From contig LJVB01000024.1 in the NCBI GenBank assembly GCA_001304215.1, positions 1 to 42,744 on the forward strand: a stretch of 42,744 nt of DNA. Reading direction: 5' to 3'. The notes beneath the pieces are model-generated. The model saw only the letters and a list, made by a program, of their open reading frames with translations, searched no databases and was not told the origin of the DNA. A program made the position numbers and the translations under genes. The DNA is from Acidithiobacillales bacterium SM1_46 (GTDB lineage Bacteria > Pseudomonadota > Gammaproteobacteria > Acidiferrobacterales > Sulfurifustaceae). Numbering within the stretch: the first letter of the stretch is position 1; each line of letters starts with the position of its first letter. Below are positions 24,625 to 33,175 of this stretch, in pieces.

Positions 24625-26595
24625 ATGAAGAGTCTCTGGGAAGATGGCGAAGCGGCCCGCTTTTCCGGCCCACTTGGGCTGCGTGTGTACACATCCCGGC
24701 TGCTCGGACGCGAGCGCGCCTTGGTATTGCACGGCGGCGGCAACACCTCCATCAAACTGCGCGAGCGCAATGTTCTGGGCGAAGAGGAACAACTGCTTTA
24801 CGTAAAGGGAAGCGGCTCGGATCTCGTCGACATTGAGGCAGATGGATTCGCCCCGGTGCGCTTGGCGCGGCTGCTCGAGCTTGCACGTCTGCCGCGGCTA
24901 GGTGACACGGAGATGGTCAATGAGCTGCGCACGAGTCTCACCCGCGCCTCGGCACCCACGCCCTCGGTCGAGGCCATTTTGCACGCGGTATTGCCGCACG
25001 ACTACGTTGACCACACCCACGCCGACGCGTTGCTGAGCATTACCAATACCGGGGATGGCGAGGCGCGCGTCCGGGAAATCTACGGAAACGATGTGGTCGT
25101 TATCCCCTACGTGATGCCGGGCTTCGAGCTCGCGCGGTTCGTGGCCGGGCACTTTTCCATGAGCGCTCACGCCGCCGCCCTCGGCATGGTGCTGATGAAT
25201 CACGGCCTGTTCACCTTTGGCAAGAGCGCACGCGAGTCATACGAGCGGATGATCGCGTTGGTGACGCGCGCCGAGGATTACCTCAAGCACCACGGCGCGT
25301 GGGCACCTGTGAGCAGGACCGCACCGCCACTGACCATGGCGCCGGTGGAAATCGCAACCCTGCGGCGCGACATCAGCACCCAGGCCGGAAACCCGATGAT
25401 CGTCGGCGTACATGATGATCCACGCAGCAGCGCCTTTGCGCGACGGCCGGACATCGCGAAAATCTCCCAGCAAGGGCCGATCACTCCCGATCATGTCATC
25501 CGTACCAAGCGCGTGCCCATGCTCGGACGCGACTTGCTCAGTTACGCGAATGCCTATCGGCGCTACTTCGAAGCCCACGCGACCGGCGCGCGCGGTGCGA
25601 TAACCATGCTTGATGTAGCCCCGCGCGTGATGCTGGATCCGGATCTAGGCATGCTGACCGTGGGACGCACGGCTCGCGATGCCGAGATCGTTCGGGATCT
25701 CTATGCTCAGACGATGGACGTGATCGAGCGCGCCCAGCGCCTTGGCGGCTACCGCGCGTTGCCGGCGCAGGACATTTTCAATGTCGAGTACTGGGAACTC
25801 GAGCAGGCCAAGTTGAAGCGCAGTGCGAAACCTCCGGTGTTCGCGGGTGAGGTGGCATTGGTGACCGGTGCGGCGTCCGGCATCGGACGCGCCTGTGTCG
25901 ACTCGCTCCTCGCGCGCGGCGCGGCTGTGGCGGCGCTCGATGTCGATCCGGGGGTCACCACGCTTTCGGCGCGACCCGAAATGCGCGGCATCGTCTGTGA
26001 CGTGACCAATCTTGAGCAATTGCGCGCCGCACTGGTCGAGACCGTGCGCGCATTCGGTGGCCTCGATATGCTCATTCTGAATGCCGGAATCTTCCCGGCT
26101 GGCAAGCGTATCGCCGAGCTGGATGATGGCGAGTGGCAGCGGGTGATGGCCGTCAATCTTGATGCCAATCTCGCATTGATGCGCGAGGCGTATGCGCTGC
26201 TCAAGCTCGCGCCGCGGGGCGGGCGGGTAGTGGTCGTCGGTTCAAAGAACGTTCCTGCGCCCGGCCCCGGTGCCGCGGCCTACTCGGCGTCCAAGGCGGC
26301 ACTCAATCAACTCGCACGGGTCGCGGCGCTCGAATGGGGCGGTGATGGTATCCGAGTCAATTCAATCCATCCGAACGCCGTATTCGATACCGGCATCTGG
26401 ACCGACGAGGTACTGGCCGGGCGCGCCGCACATTATGGATTGAGCATCGACGACTACAAGCGTCGCAACGTTCTCGGCGTCGAGGTCAGGAGCCGAGACG
26501 TGGCCGAAATTGCCGCTGAGCTGTGTGGACCGCTGTTCGCCAAGACCACCGGTGCCCAGATCCCGGTCGATGGTGGCAACGAGCGCGTGATCTGA
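24625..26595 (+). CDS. Bifunctional class II aldolase / short-chain dehydrogenase
   Basis: 656 aa; N-terminal aldolase fold (LHGGGNTSIKLRE, DYVDHTHADALLSITN, LMNHGLFTFG) fused to C-terminal SDR (GEVALVTGAASGIGRA, LNAGIF, YSASKAALNQLAR). Confidence 0.93.
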   Translation: MKSLWEDGEAARFSGPLGLRVYTSRLLGRERALVLHGGGNTSIKLRERNVLGEEEQLLYVKGSGSDLVDIEADGFAPVRLARLLELARLPRLGDTEMVNELRTSLTRASAPTPSVEAILHAVLPHDYVDHTHADALLSITNTGDGEARVREIYGNDVVVIPYVMPGFELARFVAGHFSMSAHAAALGMVLMNHGLFTFGKSARESYERMIALVTRAEDYLKHHGAWAPVSRTAPPLTMAPVEIATLRRDISTQAGNPMIVGVHDDPRSSAFARRPDIAKISQQGPITPDHVIRTKRVPMLGRDLLSYANAYRRYFEAHATGARGAITMLDVAPRVMLDPDLGMLTVGRTARDAEIVRDLYAQTMDVIERAQRLGGYRALPAQDIFNVEYWELEQAKLKRSAKPPVFAGEVALVTGAASGIGRACVDSLLARGAAVAALDVDPGVTTLSARPEMRGIVCDVTNLEQLRAALVETVRAFGGLDMLILNAGIFPAGKRIAELDDGEWQRVMAVNLDANLALMREAYALLKLAPRGGRVVVVGSKNVPAPGPGAAAYSASKAALNQLARVAALEWGGDGIRVNSIHPNAVFDTGIWTDEVLAGRAAHYGLSIDDYKRRNVLGVEVRSRDVAEIAAELCGPLFAKTTGAQIPVDGGNERVI

Positions 26596-26601
26596 CCCCG
26601 C

Positions 26602-26629
26602 AAAAAAATGGGGCGGCTTGCGCCGCCCC
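26602..26629 (-). terminator. Rho-independent terminator for fccAB
   Basis: On the minus strand: GGGGCGGC-GCAA-GCCGCCCC stem-loop followed by ATTTTTTT; 30 bp past the fccB stop, between convergent genes. Confidence 0.8.
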
Positions 26630-26658
26630 GCGCGACAGGGATTTCGACGATTCGCGGA

Positions 26659-27942
26659 TCAGCCCCAGGTGTCTGCCGTGATGCTGGCATACCAGCCGAA
26701 GGCGTACTTGGCTTCGTCGGCGCGGAACCCCGCCGATGCATCTTTCGGACTCACGCCACCTTCGATCTGCACGATCCCCTTTTCCGTGACGCGGTAGACG
26801 CCCGCCACCGAGATACCATAGTTCGGCGATACCAGGCTGTAGCAGGTGTTCACGTAGGAAGCATCCGCAATTTCCTCGCCGCGCAAACTCGACACGATGG
26901 CCGCGGCACAGATCTTTCCCTCGCTGTTGGCGGCGAAGCCCGATTTCGGTAGTGCGCCGGCGATCGATGCGTCACCGATAACGTGAATGCCCGGAAGCTT
27001 GGTGGACTCGAACGTCTTCGGGTTCACCGGGCACCAGCCCTTTTCATCGGCGAGCCCGGTCTTGAGCGCGATCTGGCCCGCCGTTTGCGGCGGAATCACG
27101 TTCACGACACTTGCCTTGTATTTCTCCAGTTCGGCATCGACCGTCATGGTCTTGGCGTTGACCGACTTCACCTTGCCCCCCTTGGAGCCGGGCACCCATT
27201 CGATCATGTCGCCATACAGTTCCTTCCACCCGGCCATGAACAATCCTTGCTTGGAGAACTTGTCCTTCGGATCGAGGATAATCACTTTCGAGCGCGGCTT
27301 ATTTGCCTTGAGATAGTGCGCCACCATGCTGGCACGCTCGTACGGTCCAGGCGGGCAGCGGAACGGATTGGGCGGGGCGACCATCACGAACAGCCCGCCG
27401 TCCTTCATCTGTTCAAGCTGCTTGCGCAGCAAGAGCGTCTGCGGTCCCGCCTTCCAGGCATGTGGCATCACCTGCGAGGCCTGTTCGCTATAACCCTCGA
27501 TCGCCCCCCACTTGAAGTCGATGCCCGGCGACAGGACGAGGCGATCGTACTTGAAGTGCTTGCCGCTCTTCAGCATGAGCGTCTTCTTGGCCGGATCGAT
27601 CGACGTCACCGTGTCATGAACAACATTGACCCCATGATTCTTCTGCAGGGAGTCATAACTGTGGGTAATCGACTCGATCTTGCGGATGCCACCAATCACG
27701 TAATTGCTGAACGGGCACGTAACGAATTGACTGCTAGGCTCGATCAGGGTGACGGTTATTCCGGGATTGCCACTGCGCAGGTACTTGGCGCAGGTCGCGC
27801 CACCGAATCCGCCACCAACGACCACGACGTGCGGACCGCCGGGACCGATCTGTGCGCGGGCGATGCCCGCGAATCCCAACGTGCCGGCAGCCGCGCCCGC
27901 TCCGGAGAGCTTCAGGAAATCTCTGCGTGAAAGCTTGCTCAT
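26659..27942 (-). CDS. fccB: Flavocytochrome c sulfide dehydrogenase, flavoprotein subunit
   Basis: 427 aa; Tat signal MSKLSRRDFLKLSG; FAD-binding VVVGGGFGGATCAKYLRSG; conserved cysteine contexts FVTCPFSNYVIGG, NPFRCPPGPYERASMVAHYLK, GWCPVNPKTFES...GIHVIGDA. Confidence 0.93.
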   Translation of the reverse strand: MSKLSRRDFLKLSGAGAAAGTLGFAGIARAQIGPGGPHVVVVGGGFGGATCAKYLRSGNPGITVTLIEPSSQFVTCPFSNYVIGGIRKIESITHSYDSLQKNHGVNVVHDTVTSIDPAKKTLMLKSGKHFKYDRLVLSPGIDFKWGAIEGYSEQASQVMPHAWKAGPQTLLLRKQLEQMKDGGLFVMVAPPNPFRCPPGPYERASMVAHYLKANKPRSKVIILDPKDKFSKQGLFMAGWKELYGDMIEWVPGSKGGKVKSVNAKTMTVDAELEKYKASVVNVIPPQTAGQIALKTGLADEKGWCPVNPKTFESTKLPGIHVIGDASIAGALPKSGFAANSEGKICAAAIVSSLRGEEIADASYVNTCYSLVSPNYGISVAGVYRVTEKGIVQIEGGVSPKDASAGFRADEAKYAFGWYASITADTWG

Positions 27943-27953
27943 GGCGCCCCCCC

Positions 27954-28310
27954 TTACCTTTTGTTGAGGCTGGCGATGTACATGGCCAGCGCGTTGATTT
28001 CAGCGGCGGTGTAGCCTTTCGCATGACGACCCATGACCGTCCCGGGACGCTGCCCGGTCTTGAACTGTTCCATGTACTCGGCGATGTTCGCCGCGGTCAG
28101 GTTCTGCAGGCTCGGGATGCTGCCGGGACTCACGCCATTCGGGCCATGGCAGGCGAAGCAATTGTTAGCCATGTTGGCTGCGGCTCCCGCGGATATCGGT
28201 TTTGCGGGTGGCGCCGCCGGTTTTGTCGGTTCCGATGGGGTCGTGGCGCAGCCCCCTGCCACAACGCCGGCCGCAAGCGGCAGCCAGATGAATTTCGGCA
28301 TTAGTCGCAT
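27954..28310 (-). CDS. Monoheme c-type cytochrome, predicted lipoprotein; likely partner of FccB
   Basis: 118 aa; lipobox VAGGC; single heme motif CFACH; probable distal Met in GTVMGRHAKGYT; 11 bp upstream of fccB. Confidence 0.88.
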   Translation of the reverse strand: MRLMPKFIWLPLAAGVVAGGCATTPSEPTKPAAPPAKPISAGAAANMANNCFACHGPNGVSPGSIPSLQNLTAANIAEYMEQFKTGQRPGTVMGRHAKGYTAAEINALAMYIASLNKR

Positions 28311-28422
28311 GGTTCATCTCTCCTCAATCGTTATGGTGGAATGACTGCAAGCGTCCGGCCAAGCTGCCGGCGTGCCCGCAGGGTCAACCCTCTATTTCTA
28401 CGGTTCCCGCGTCGGAAAGGTA

Positions 28423-28436
28423 TTGATCCAGGTCAA
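28423..28436 (-). promoter_or_regulatory. Putative FNR/ANR-family binding site upstream of the fcc genes
   Basis: TTGATCCAGGTCAA (+) = TTGACCTGGATCAA (-); one mismatch to TTGAT-N4-ATCAA; 113 bp upstream of the cytochrome start. Candidate -10 TAGAAA (28395-28400, -) lies 32 bp centre to centre. Confidence 0.55.
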
Positions 28437-28509
28437 TTGTGCAACTGCCGCGCGGGACTGCCAAGCTTGGCATGCGCCGGCGCACGGCAAAATCCATGGA
28501 CGCAATGCG

Positions 28510-29397
28510 CTAGCCGATCTCCGCCAACAGACGATCGATCATGGTCTCGGCCTGGGAGGCATAGCCGCCCCCGAACAGGTTGAAGTGATTCAACACGTGA
28601 TAGAGGTTGTAAAGCACCTTTCGCGTGGCGTATCCCTCGTCGAGGGGCCACGCTTCCGCATAGGCGGCGTAGAAGCGCGGGCCGAAACCGCCGAACAATT
28701 GGGTCATCGCAATATCGGCTTCGCGGTCGCCGTAATAGACCGCGGGGTCAAAGATGACCGGCTCACCTTGCTCGGTCACGGCGAAGTTGCCACCCCACAG
28801 GTCGCCATGCAGTAGGGATGGCACGGGCCGATAGCTACCGAATAGCGCCGGGAAACTGTCCTGCAGCCGCTCGCCCTTGCCAATGAGCGTGCCGGGCGCG
28901 CCATTGCGCGCGGCAAGATCCAGCTGAAAGCCAAGGCGAGCCTCGCGCCAGAACTTGAACCAGTCGTGATGAAGCGGATTGGGTTGCGCGGTGGAGCCGA
29001 TTGTGTTGTCGCGCACCCACCCGAAGCTCGGGCGGGTGGCACGGTGCAAGGCGGCGAGTTCGCGGCCCAGGCGTTCAAGCGCCGCGACGCTGGCTGATCG
29101 CAACGACAGGTACTCGAGCACGAGGAAGGCCGAGCCATCCGCTTGGCCCGCGCACAGGGGCGCGGGTACACGCACCGCGCCGGCGCCCGCCAACTCGGCG
29201 AGACCCGCCGCTTCGGCCTGGAACATGTCCAGGCGCGCAGCGCTATTCAATTTGACGAAATAGCTTCCCTCCCGTCCCGCAATGACCAACGCCGAATTGA
29301 TGCAGCCGCCGCCGACATCCTCGATTCCCGTCGGGGCAAACGGGCGACCGGTGGCGCGGGCGATTTCCCGGCAAATCGTCTCGATTTTGCTGTCCAT
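28510..29397 (-). CDS. Fructosamine kinase family protein
   Basis: GGGCINSALVIAGREGSYFVKLNSA, LLHGDLWGGNFAV, PVIFDPAVYYGDREADIAMTQLFGGF, YNLYHVLNHFNLFGGGY. ATG 29397 (MDSKIETICREIA) preferred over 29484. Confidence 0.92.
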   Translation of the reverse strand: MDSKIETICREIARATGRPFAPTGIEDVGGGCINSALVIAGREGSYFVKLNSAARLDMFQAEAAGLAELAGAGAVRVPAPLCAGQADGSAFLVLEYLSLRSASVAALERLGRELAALHRATRPSFGWVRDNTIGSTAQPNPLHHDWFKFWREARLGFQLDLAARNGAPGTLIGKGERLQDSFPALFGSYRPVPSLLHGDLWGGNFAVTEQGEPVIFDPAVYYGDREADIAMTQLFGGFGPRFYAAYAEAWPLDEGYATRKVLYNLYHVLNHFNLFGGGYASQAETMIDRLLAEIG

Positions 29398-29578
29398 AAG
29401 GCTATTCCCGGCCACTTTAGTGTCTTTGGGACTAAATGGGGAGCGGCGCCGTCCACGGCACGCGCTCCTCATACACGCGGTCAACGCCCGGTACGTGGCA
29501 CCGGAATTGCAGAACTATAACCAAACGGCCTCTACCGCGGCGTTACCGGCGCGCCGGCAGGCCGACCCGTCCAACACC

Positions 29579-31948
29579 ATGACGCTTCTCAACCGCTTCT
29601 CGATGCGCGCAAGCCTGATCGCCACGATTGTGGTGATGGGCCTGCTGGGTCTCGCTCTGGCGCTGTTCACTGCCCGGCTCTACGAGTCCGTGGCCCGTGA
29701 GGCGCATCAGGCTGCGCTCGCCGAACTGCTTTTCCACCGGATCACCGATCTCAGCCGAGATATCGACGTCGAGGCGCAGTTGCGCATCGCCCCGCTGCTA
29801 AGTGACCAGGCGTTCATTGAGAGCCTGCGGGCCAACAAGGCCGATATTGCTCGCGAACGTCTTGTTCGCCTTTGGTCGGAGCCCGGCAAGATTCACGGCA
29901 TAAACAATATGGTCCAGCTCGCTGCATTGCGCTCCGACTTCACGCTGCTGGCATCTGCCGGCCCCGGGTTGGCCACACAACCGTCTTCACTACTCTGTCA
30001 GGGCATGCCGTCCATCGCCGCCGGCACCGAGCAATCCCCCGGCGTCGTGCTGAGCGGGGTCTGTGCCGACCGGCGTCGCCCGAACTACGCAACCGTGATC
30101 CGGCTTGATGGCCAACCGGCCGCTGGCTACCTGGTGGTCTTGACGGATTGGTGGCCGCGACTGCGTGCGCTGGAGTCGTCGTTTTCGGTGCAGCTTGCTC
30201 TCACTGGCGCCGGCGGCAGACTTCTCTATCAGTCGTCGCAGTGGCGCGCAGCGGGAACGGACCAGTTGGTGCGCGCCACGCAGGATGTCCCCCTGATCAG
30301 CGGTGAGCGCGCATCGCTCGCAGTGGCGCGCTCGCTCAAGGCATTTTCGGAGGAGTCGCTGCAGACGCGCATCATCATACTGTTGACCGCGCTCTTGACC
30401 ACGGTCGCAACAGCACTGATCGCGCTATTGGTCCTGCGCGGGACGACGATCAAGCCGCTGGCGCAGCTCGCAATTCAACTTCGGCGCGTCCGTCAGGACG
30501 AGGAGGCGCTCGGCGAACCGGTTGCCATCCAGGGCAGTTCGGAAGTGCGCGAGCTTGCGGCGGGTTTCAACGCCATGACCACGCGGCTCAAGGAGCTCTA
30601 TACGAGTCTCGAGCATATGGCCTATACCGATCCGCTTACGCAACTGCCGAATCGGGTGTTGCTCATGGACCGCCTGCAGCAGGCTATTCTGAATGCCCGC
30701 CGGGACAATCGTCCGTTCGCGCTGTTTCTGATGGATCTCGATCGCTTCAAGGACATCAACGATACCCTCGGCCACCAGGTGGGGGATCAGTTGCTCGAGC
30801 AGGTGGCGCGGCGCTTGCGCGCCAAACTGCGCCAGTCGGACACCGTGGCACGCCTTGGTGGCGACGAGTTCGCCGTATTGTTGCCCAATGTGACCGAGAA
30901 ATATGCCGGCATGGCTGCGCGCATGCTGTTGCAGGCGCTACGTGTGCCTTTCGAGGTGTCGGACCAGAGTCTCGATATTGGCGCAAGCATCGGCGTCGCG
31001 CTTTACCCGGAGCATGGCGTGGACGCCAACGTGCTGATCCAGCGCGCCGATGTGGCCATGTATTCGGCCAAACACACTCATGCCGGGCATGTGTTCTATG
31101 AAGCGCGCCTGGACGAACACAACCCGGGACGACTGATGCGCATGGGCGAGCTGCGCCGCGCCGTGGAACAGGAGCAGTTTGTCCTTCATTATCAGCCAAT
31201 GGTCAGTCTCACCACCGGTCGGGTGGTACGGATGGAGGCGCTGCTACGCTGGCAGCACCCCCGCGAGGGCCTGATGATGCCCGACGCATTTGTCCCGTTG
31301 CTGGAACAAAGCGGGCTCATTCGAGCGCTAACGCCCTGGCTGCTGAACGAGGCGCTTACCTTCGCGCATGAACTGCACCAACAGGACCTGCCGGTAGTGC
31401 TTGCCGTCAATCTCTCGGGGCGCGACCTGCAGGACTTCCTTCTTGCCGATACGCTTGCTGAGCAGCTTGCCGCGCGCCAGGTCGAGCCAGGTTGGATTGA
31501 GCTTGAGATCACCGAGAGCGCTGTTATGGAGGATCCCGCGCGCGCACACGATCTGCTGCAACGGCTCGCCGATATGGGGTTGCGCATTACCGTGGACGAC
31601 TTCGGCACCGGCTACTCATCGCTTGCCTACCTGAAGAAGCTGCCGGTGTCGGCCGTCAAGATCGACAAGTCATTTGTGGCGGGGATGGAGCGTAGCGAGA
31701 ACGATGCGATCATCGTTCGCACCAGTATCGACCTCGCGCACAATCTCGGCCTGTCCGTGGTCGCCGAGGGAGTCGAGAGTGACGATCTGTTGCGGCAGTT
31801 GGCGGAACTCGGCTGCGACGTTGCGCAAGGTTTCTATCTCAGTCGCCCGCTCGCCCCTGATGAGCTTATCACCTGGCTCAAGGAGTCGTTTTGGGGCCTG
31901 CACTCCCGCACGACCGGACTTGACGCAGGGCGATCCCTGCACCACTAA
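29579..31948 (+). CDS. Membrane GGDEF-EAL dual-domain c-di-GMP protein with periplasmic sensor and HAMP
   Basis: TM helix, extracytoplasmic region, second TM, HAMP, GGDEF (ARLGGDEFAVLLPN, I-site RQSD), EAL (RMEALLRWQHP, LEITESAVMED, DDFGTGYSSLAYLKKLPVSAVKIDKSFV). ATG at 29579 is in frame. Confidence 0.93.
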   Translation: MTLLNRFSMRASLIATIVVMGLLGLALALFTARLYESVAREAHQAALAELLFHRITDLSRDIDVEAQLRIAPLLSDQAFIESLRANKADIARERLVRLWSEPGKIHGINNMVQLAALRSDFTLLASAGPGLATQPSSLLCQGMPSIAAGTEQSPGVVLSGVCADRRRPNYATVIRLDGQPAAGYLVVLTDWWPRLRALESSFSVQLALTGAGGRLLYQSSQWRAAGTDQLVRATQDVPLISGERASLAVARSLKAFSEESLQTRIIILLTALLTTVATALIALLVLRGTTIKPLAQLAIQLRRVRQDEEALGEPVAIQGSSEVRELAAGFNAMTTRLKELYTSLEHMAYTDPLTQLPNRVLLMDRLQQAILNARRDNRPFALFLMDLDRFKDINDTLGHQVGDQLLEQVARRLRAKLRQSDTVARLGGDEFAVLLPNVTEKYAGMAARMLLQALRVPFEVSDQSLDIGASIGVALYPEHGVDANVLIQRADVAMYSAKHTHAGHVFYEARLDEHNPGRLMRMGELRRAVEQEQFVLHYQPMVSLTTGRVVRMEALLRWQHPREGLMMPDAFVPLLEQSGLIRALTPWLLNEALTFAHELHQQDLPVVLAVNLSGRDLQDFLLADTLAEQLAARQVEPGWIELEITESAVMEDPARAHDLLQRLADMGLRITVDDFGTGYSSLAYLKKLPVSAVKIDKSFVAGMERSENDAIIVRTSIDLAHNLGLSVVAEGVESDDLLRQLAELGCDVAQGFYLSRPLAPDELITWLKESFWGLHSRTTGLDAGRSLHH

Positions 31949-32069
31949 CCTCCCCGAAGTTTTATGCCGAAGCTGGCGCGCGAGGTGCCTTCGATCACGT
32001 ACTCGCCACCACGCGAGGGCCTTGAGTGGGGTAAGATGCCGAGCATCATGTCTTACGAATGGCAGGTGA

Positions 32070-32786
32070 ATGGCTATGGCGGCGGAGAATGGGCAGGTCG
32101 TGATCATTACGGGTGCGGTGGGCAACCTGGGAAACGCCGTCACCGAGGCTTTTAGCGGCGCGCGGCGCGTGCTCGTGGACCGATCGGCGCAGCGTCTGGC
32201 GCAGCGTTACCCGCCGCTGGTGAACGCAGCTGATACGCTGCTGATCGGGGACGTGAATCTCGCCGATGAGAAAGACGTGCGGCGCATCGCAGCGATGACG
32301 CTAGAGCGATTTGGACGGATCGACGCACTGCTGAATACCGTCGGCGGGTTTACCGGCGGCAAGCCTGTGCATGAGGAGGATCTTGCGGTCTGGGACCGCA
32401 TGTTCGAGATCAATGTGCGCACCGCGTTGCTGAGTTGTCGTGCCGTCATCCCGCAAATGATTCGCCAGGGAACGGGCGCCATCGTCAACGTCGCCGCTCG
32501 AGCGGCGCTGGCCGGGGTGGGCGGGCTCGGGGCCTATTGCGCGGCGAAGAGCGGGGTTATCCGTCTCACCGAGAGCATCGCGCAAGAACTGAAGCCGCAC
32601 GGCGTTCGGGCCAACTGCGTGCTGCCGGGCACCATCGATACCCCGCAAAATCGCAAGGACATGCCGGAAGCGGATTTCAGCAAGTGGGTGGCGCCCGCAG
32701 CTATTGCCCGCGTGATGGCATTCCTGGCCTCGGATGCGGCGGGTGCCATTACCGGTGCCGCAGTACCGGCCTACGGTCGTAGCTAG
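32070..32786 (+). CDS. Short-chain dehydrogenase/reductase
   Basis: 238 aa; IITGAVGNLGNAV, NTVGGF, YCAAKSGVIRLTESIAQEL, VLPGTIDTPQNR. Ends with TAG. Confidence 0.9.
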   Translation: MAMAAENGQVVIITGAVGNLGNAVTEAFSGARRVLVDRSAQRLAQRYPPLVNAADTLLIGDVNLADEKDVRRIAAMTLERFGRIDALLNTVGGFTGGKPVHEEDLAVWDRMFEINVRTALLSCRAVIPQMIRQGTGAIVNVAARAALAGVGGLGAYCAAKSGVIRLTESIAQELKPHGVRANCVLPGTIDTPQNRKDMPEADFSKWVAPAAIARVMAFLASDAAGAITGAAVPAYGRS

Positions 32787-32950
32787 GAGGCCAGCCGGCC
32801 TCTCTGCCAGCCTGCTCAGCTGCGGGCCTGCAGGGGACAAAATTCGGGAGTCGCAGCGCAACGATGTGTCAAGCCCAAAAGCGATCCGATTCGCCGTTTT
32901 GCTCGCGCAACATCTCCCAACATATTGAAAAAATTAGTAGAAATTCAGTA

Positions 32951-32965
32951 GATTAAATTTTAATC
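32951..32965. repeat. Inverted repeat in AT-rich intergenic region
   Basis: GATTAAA-T-TTTAATC, perfect 7-bp arms. Confidence 0.7.
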
Positions 32966-33028
32966 AATCTGACATTTCACGGCAGTTGCGCACGGCAGAG
33001 CATTTCGCGGAGCCCTTCACCCACATTG

Positions 33029-33037
33029 TTATCCACA
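33029..33037 (+). promoter_or_regulatory. Consensus DnaA box upstream of priA
   Basis: Exact TTATCCACA, 139 bp before the priA start, next to an AT-rich stretch (about 32919-32977). Confidence 0.45.
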
Positions 33038-33175
33038 GAAACTGTTAGTAACCAACGTTTGCTTTCGGGACAACGATTTAGGTGGAACTGGTGACCTGCA
33101 ACTCAACGTGGAGCGGAATGTTTCACGCGCCGGCGCCGCGTTGACCACGAACCGCAGCCCATTCAGAGTCGCGCG

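Noticed and set aside
26983-27930. 315-aa plus-strand ORF
   Set aside because: Opposite fccB, which carries Tat, FAD and cysteine motifs; no independent support.
32919-33037. Full replication origin
   Set aside because: Only one perfect DnaA box seen and no dnaA/rpmH/gidA neighbours; kept only as a possible regulatory element.
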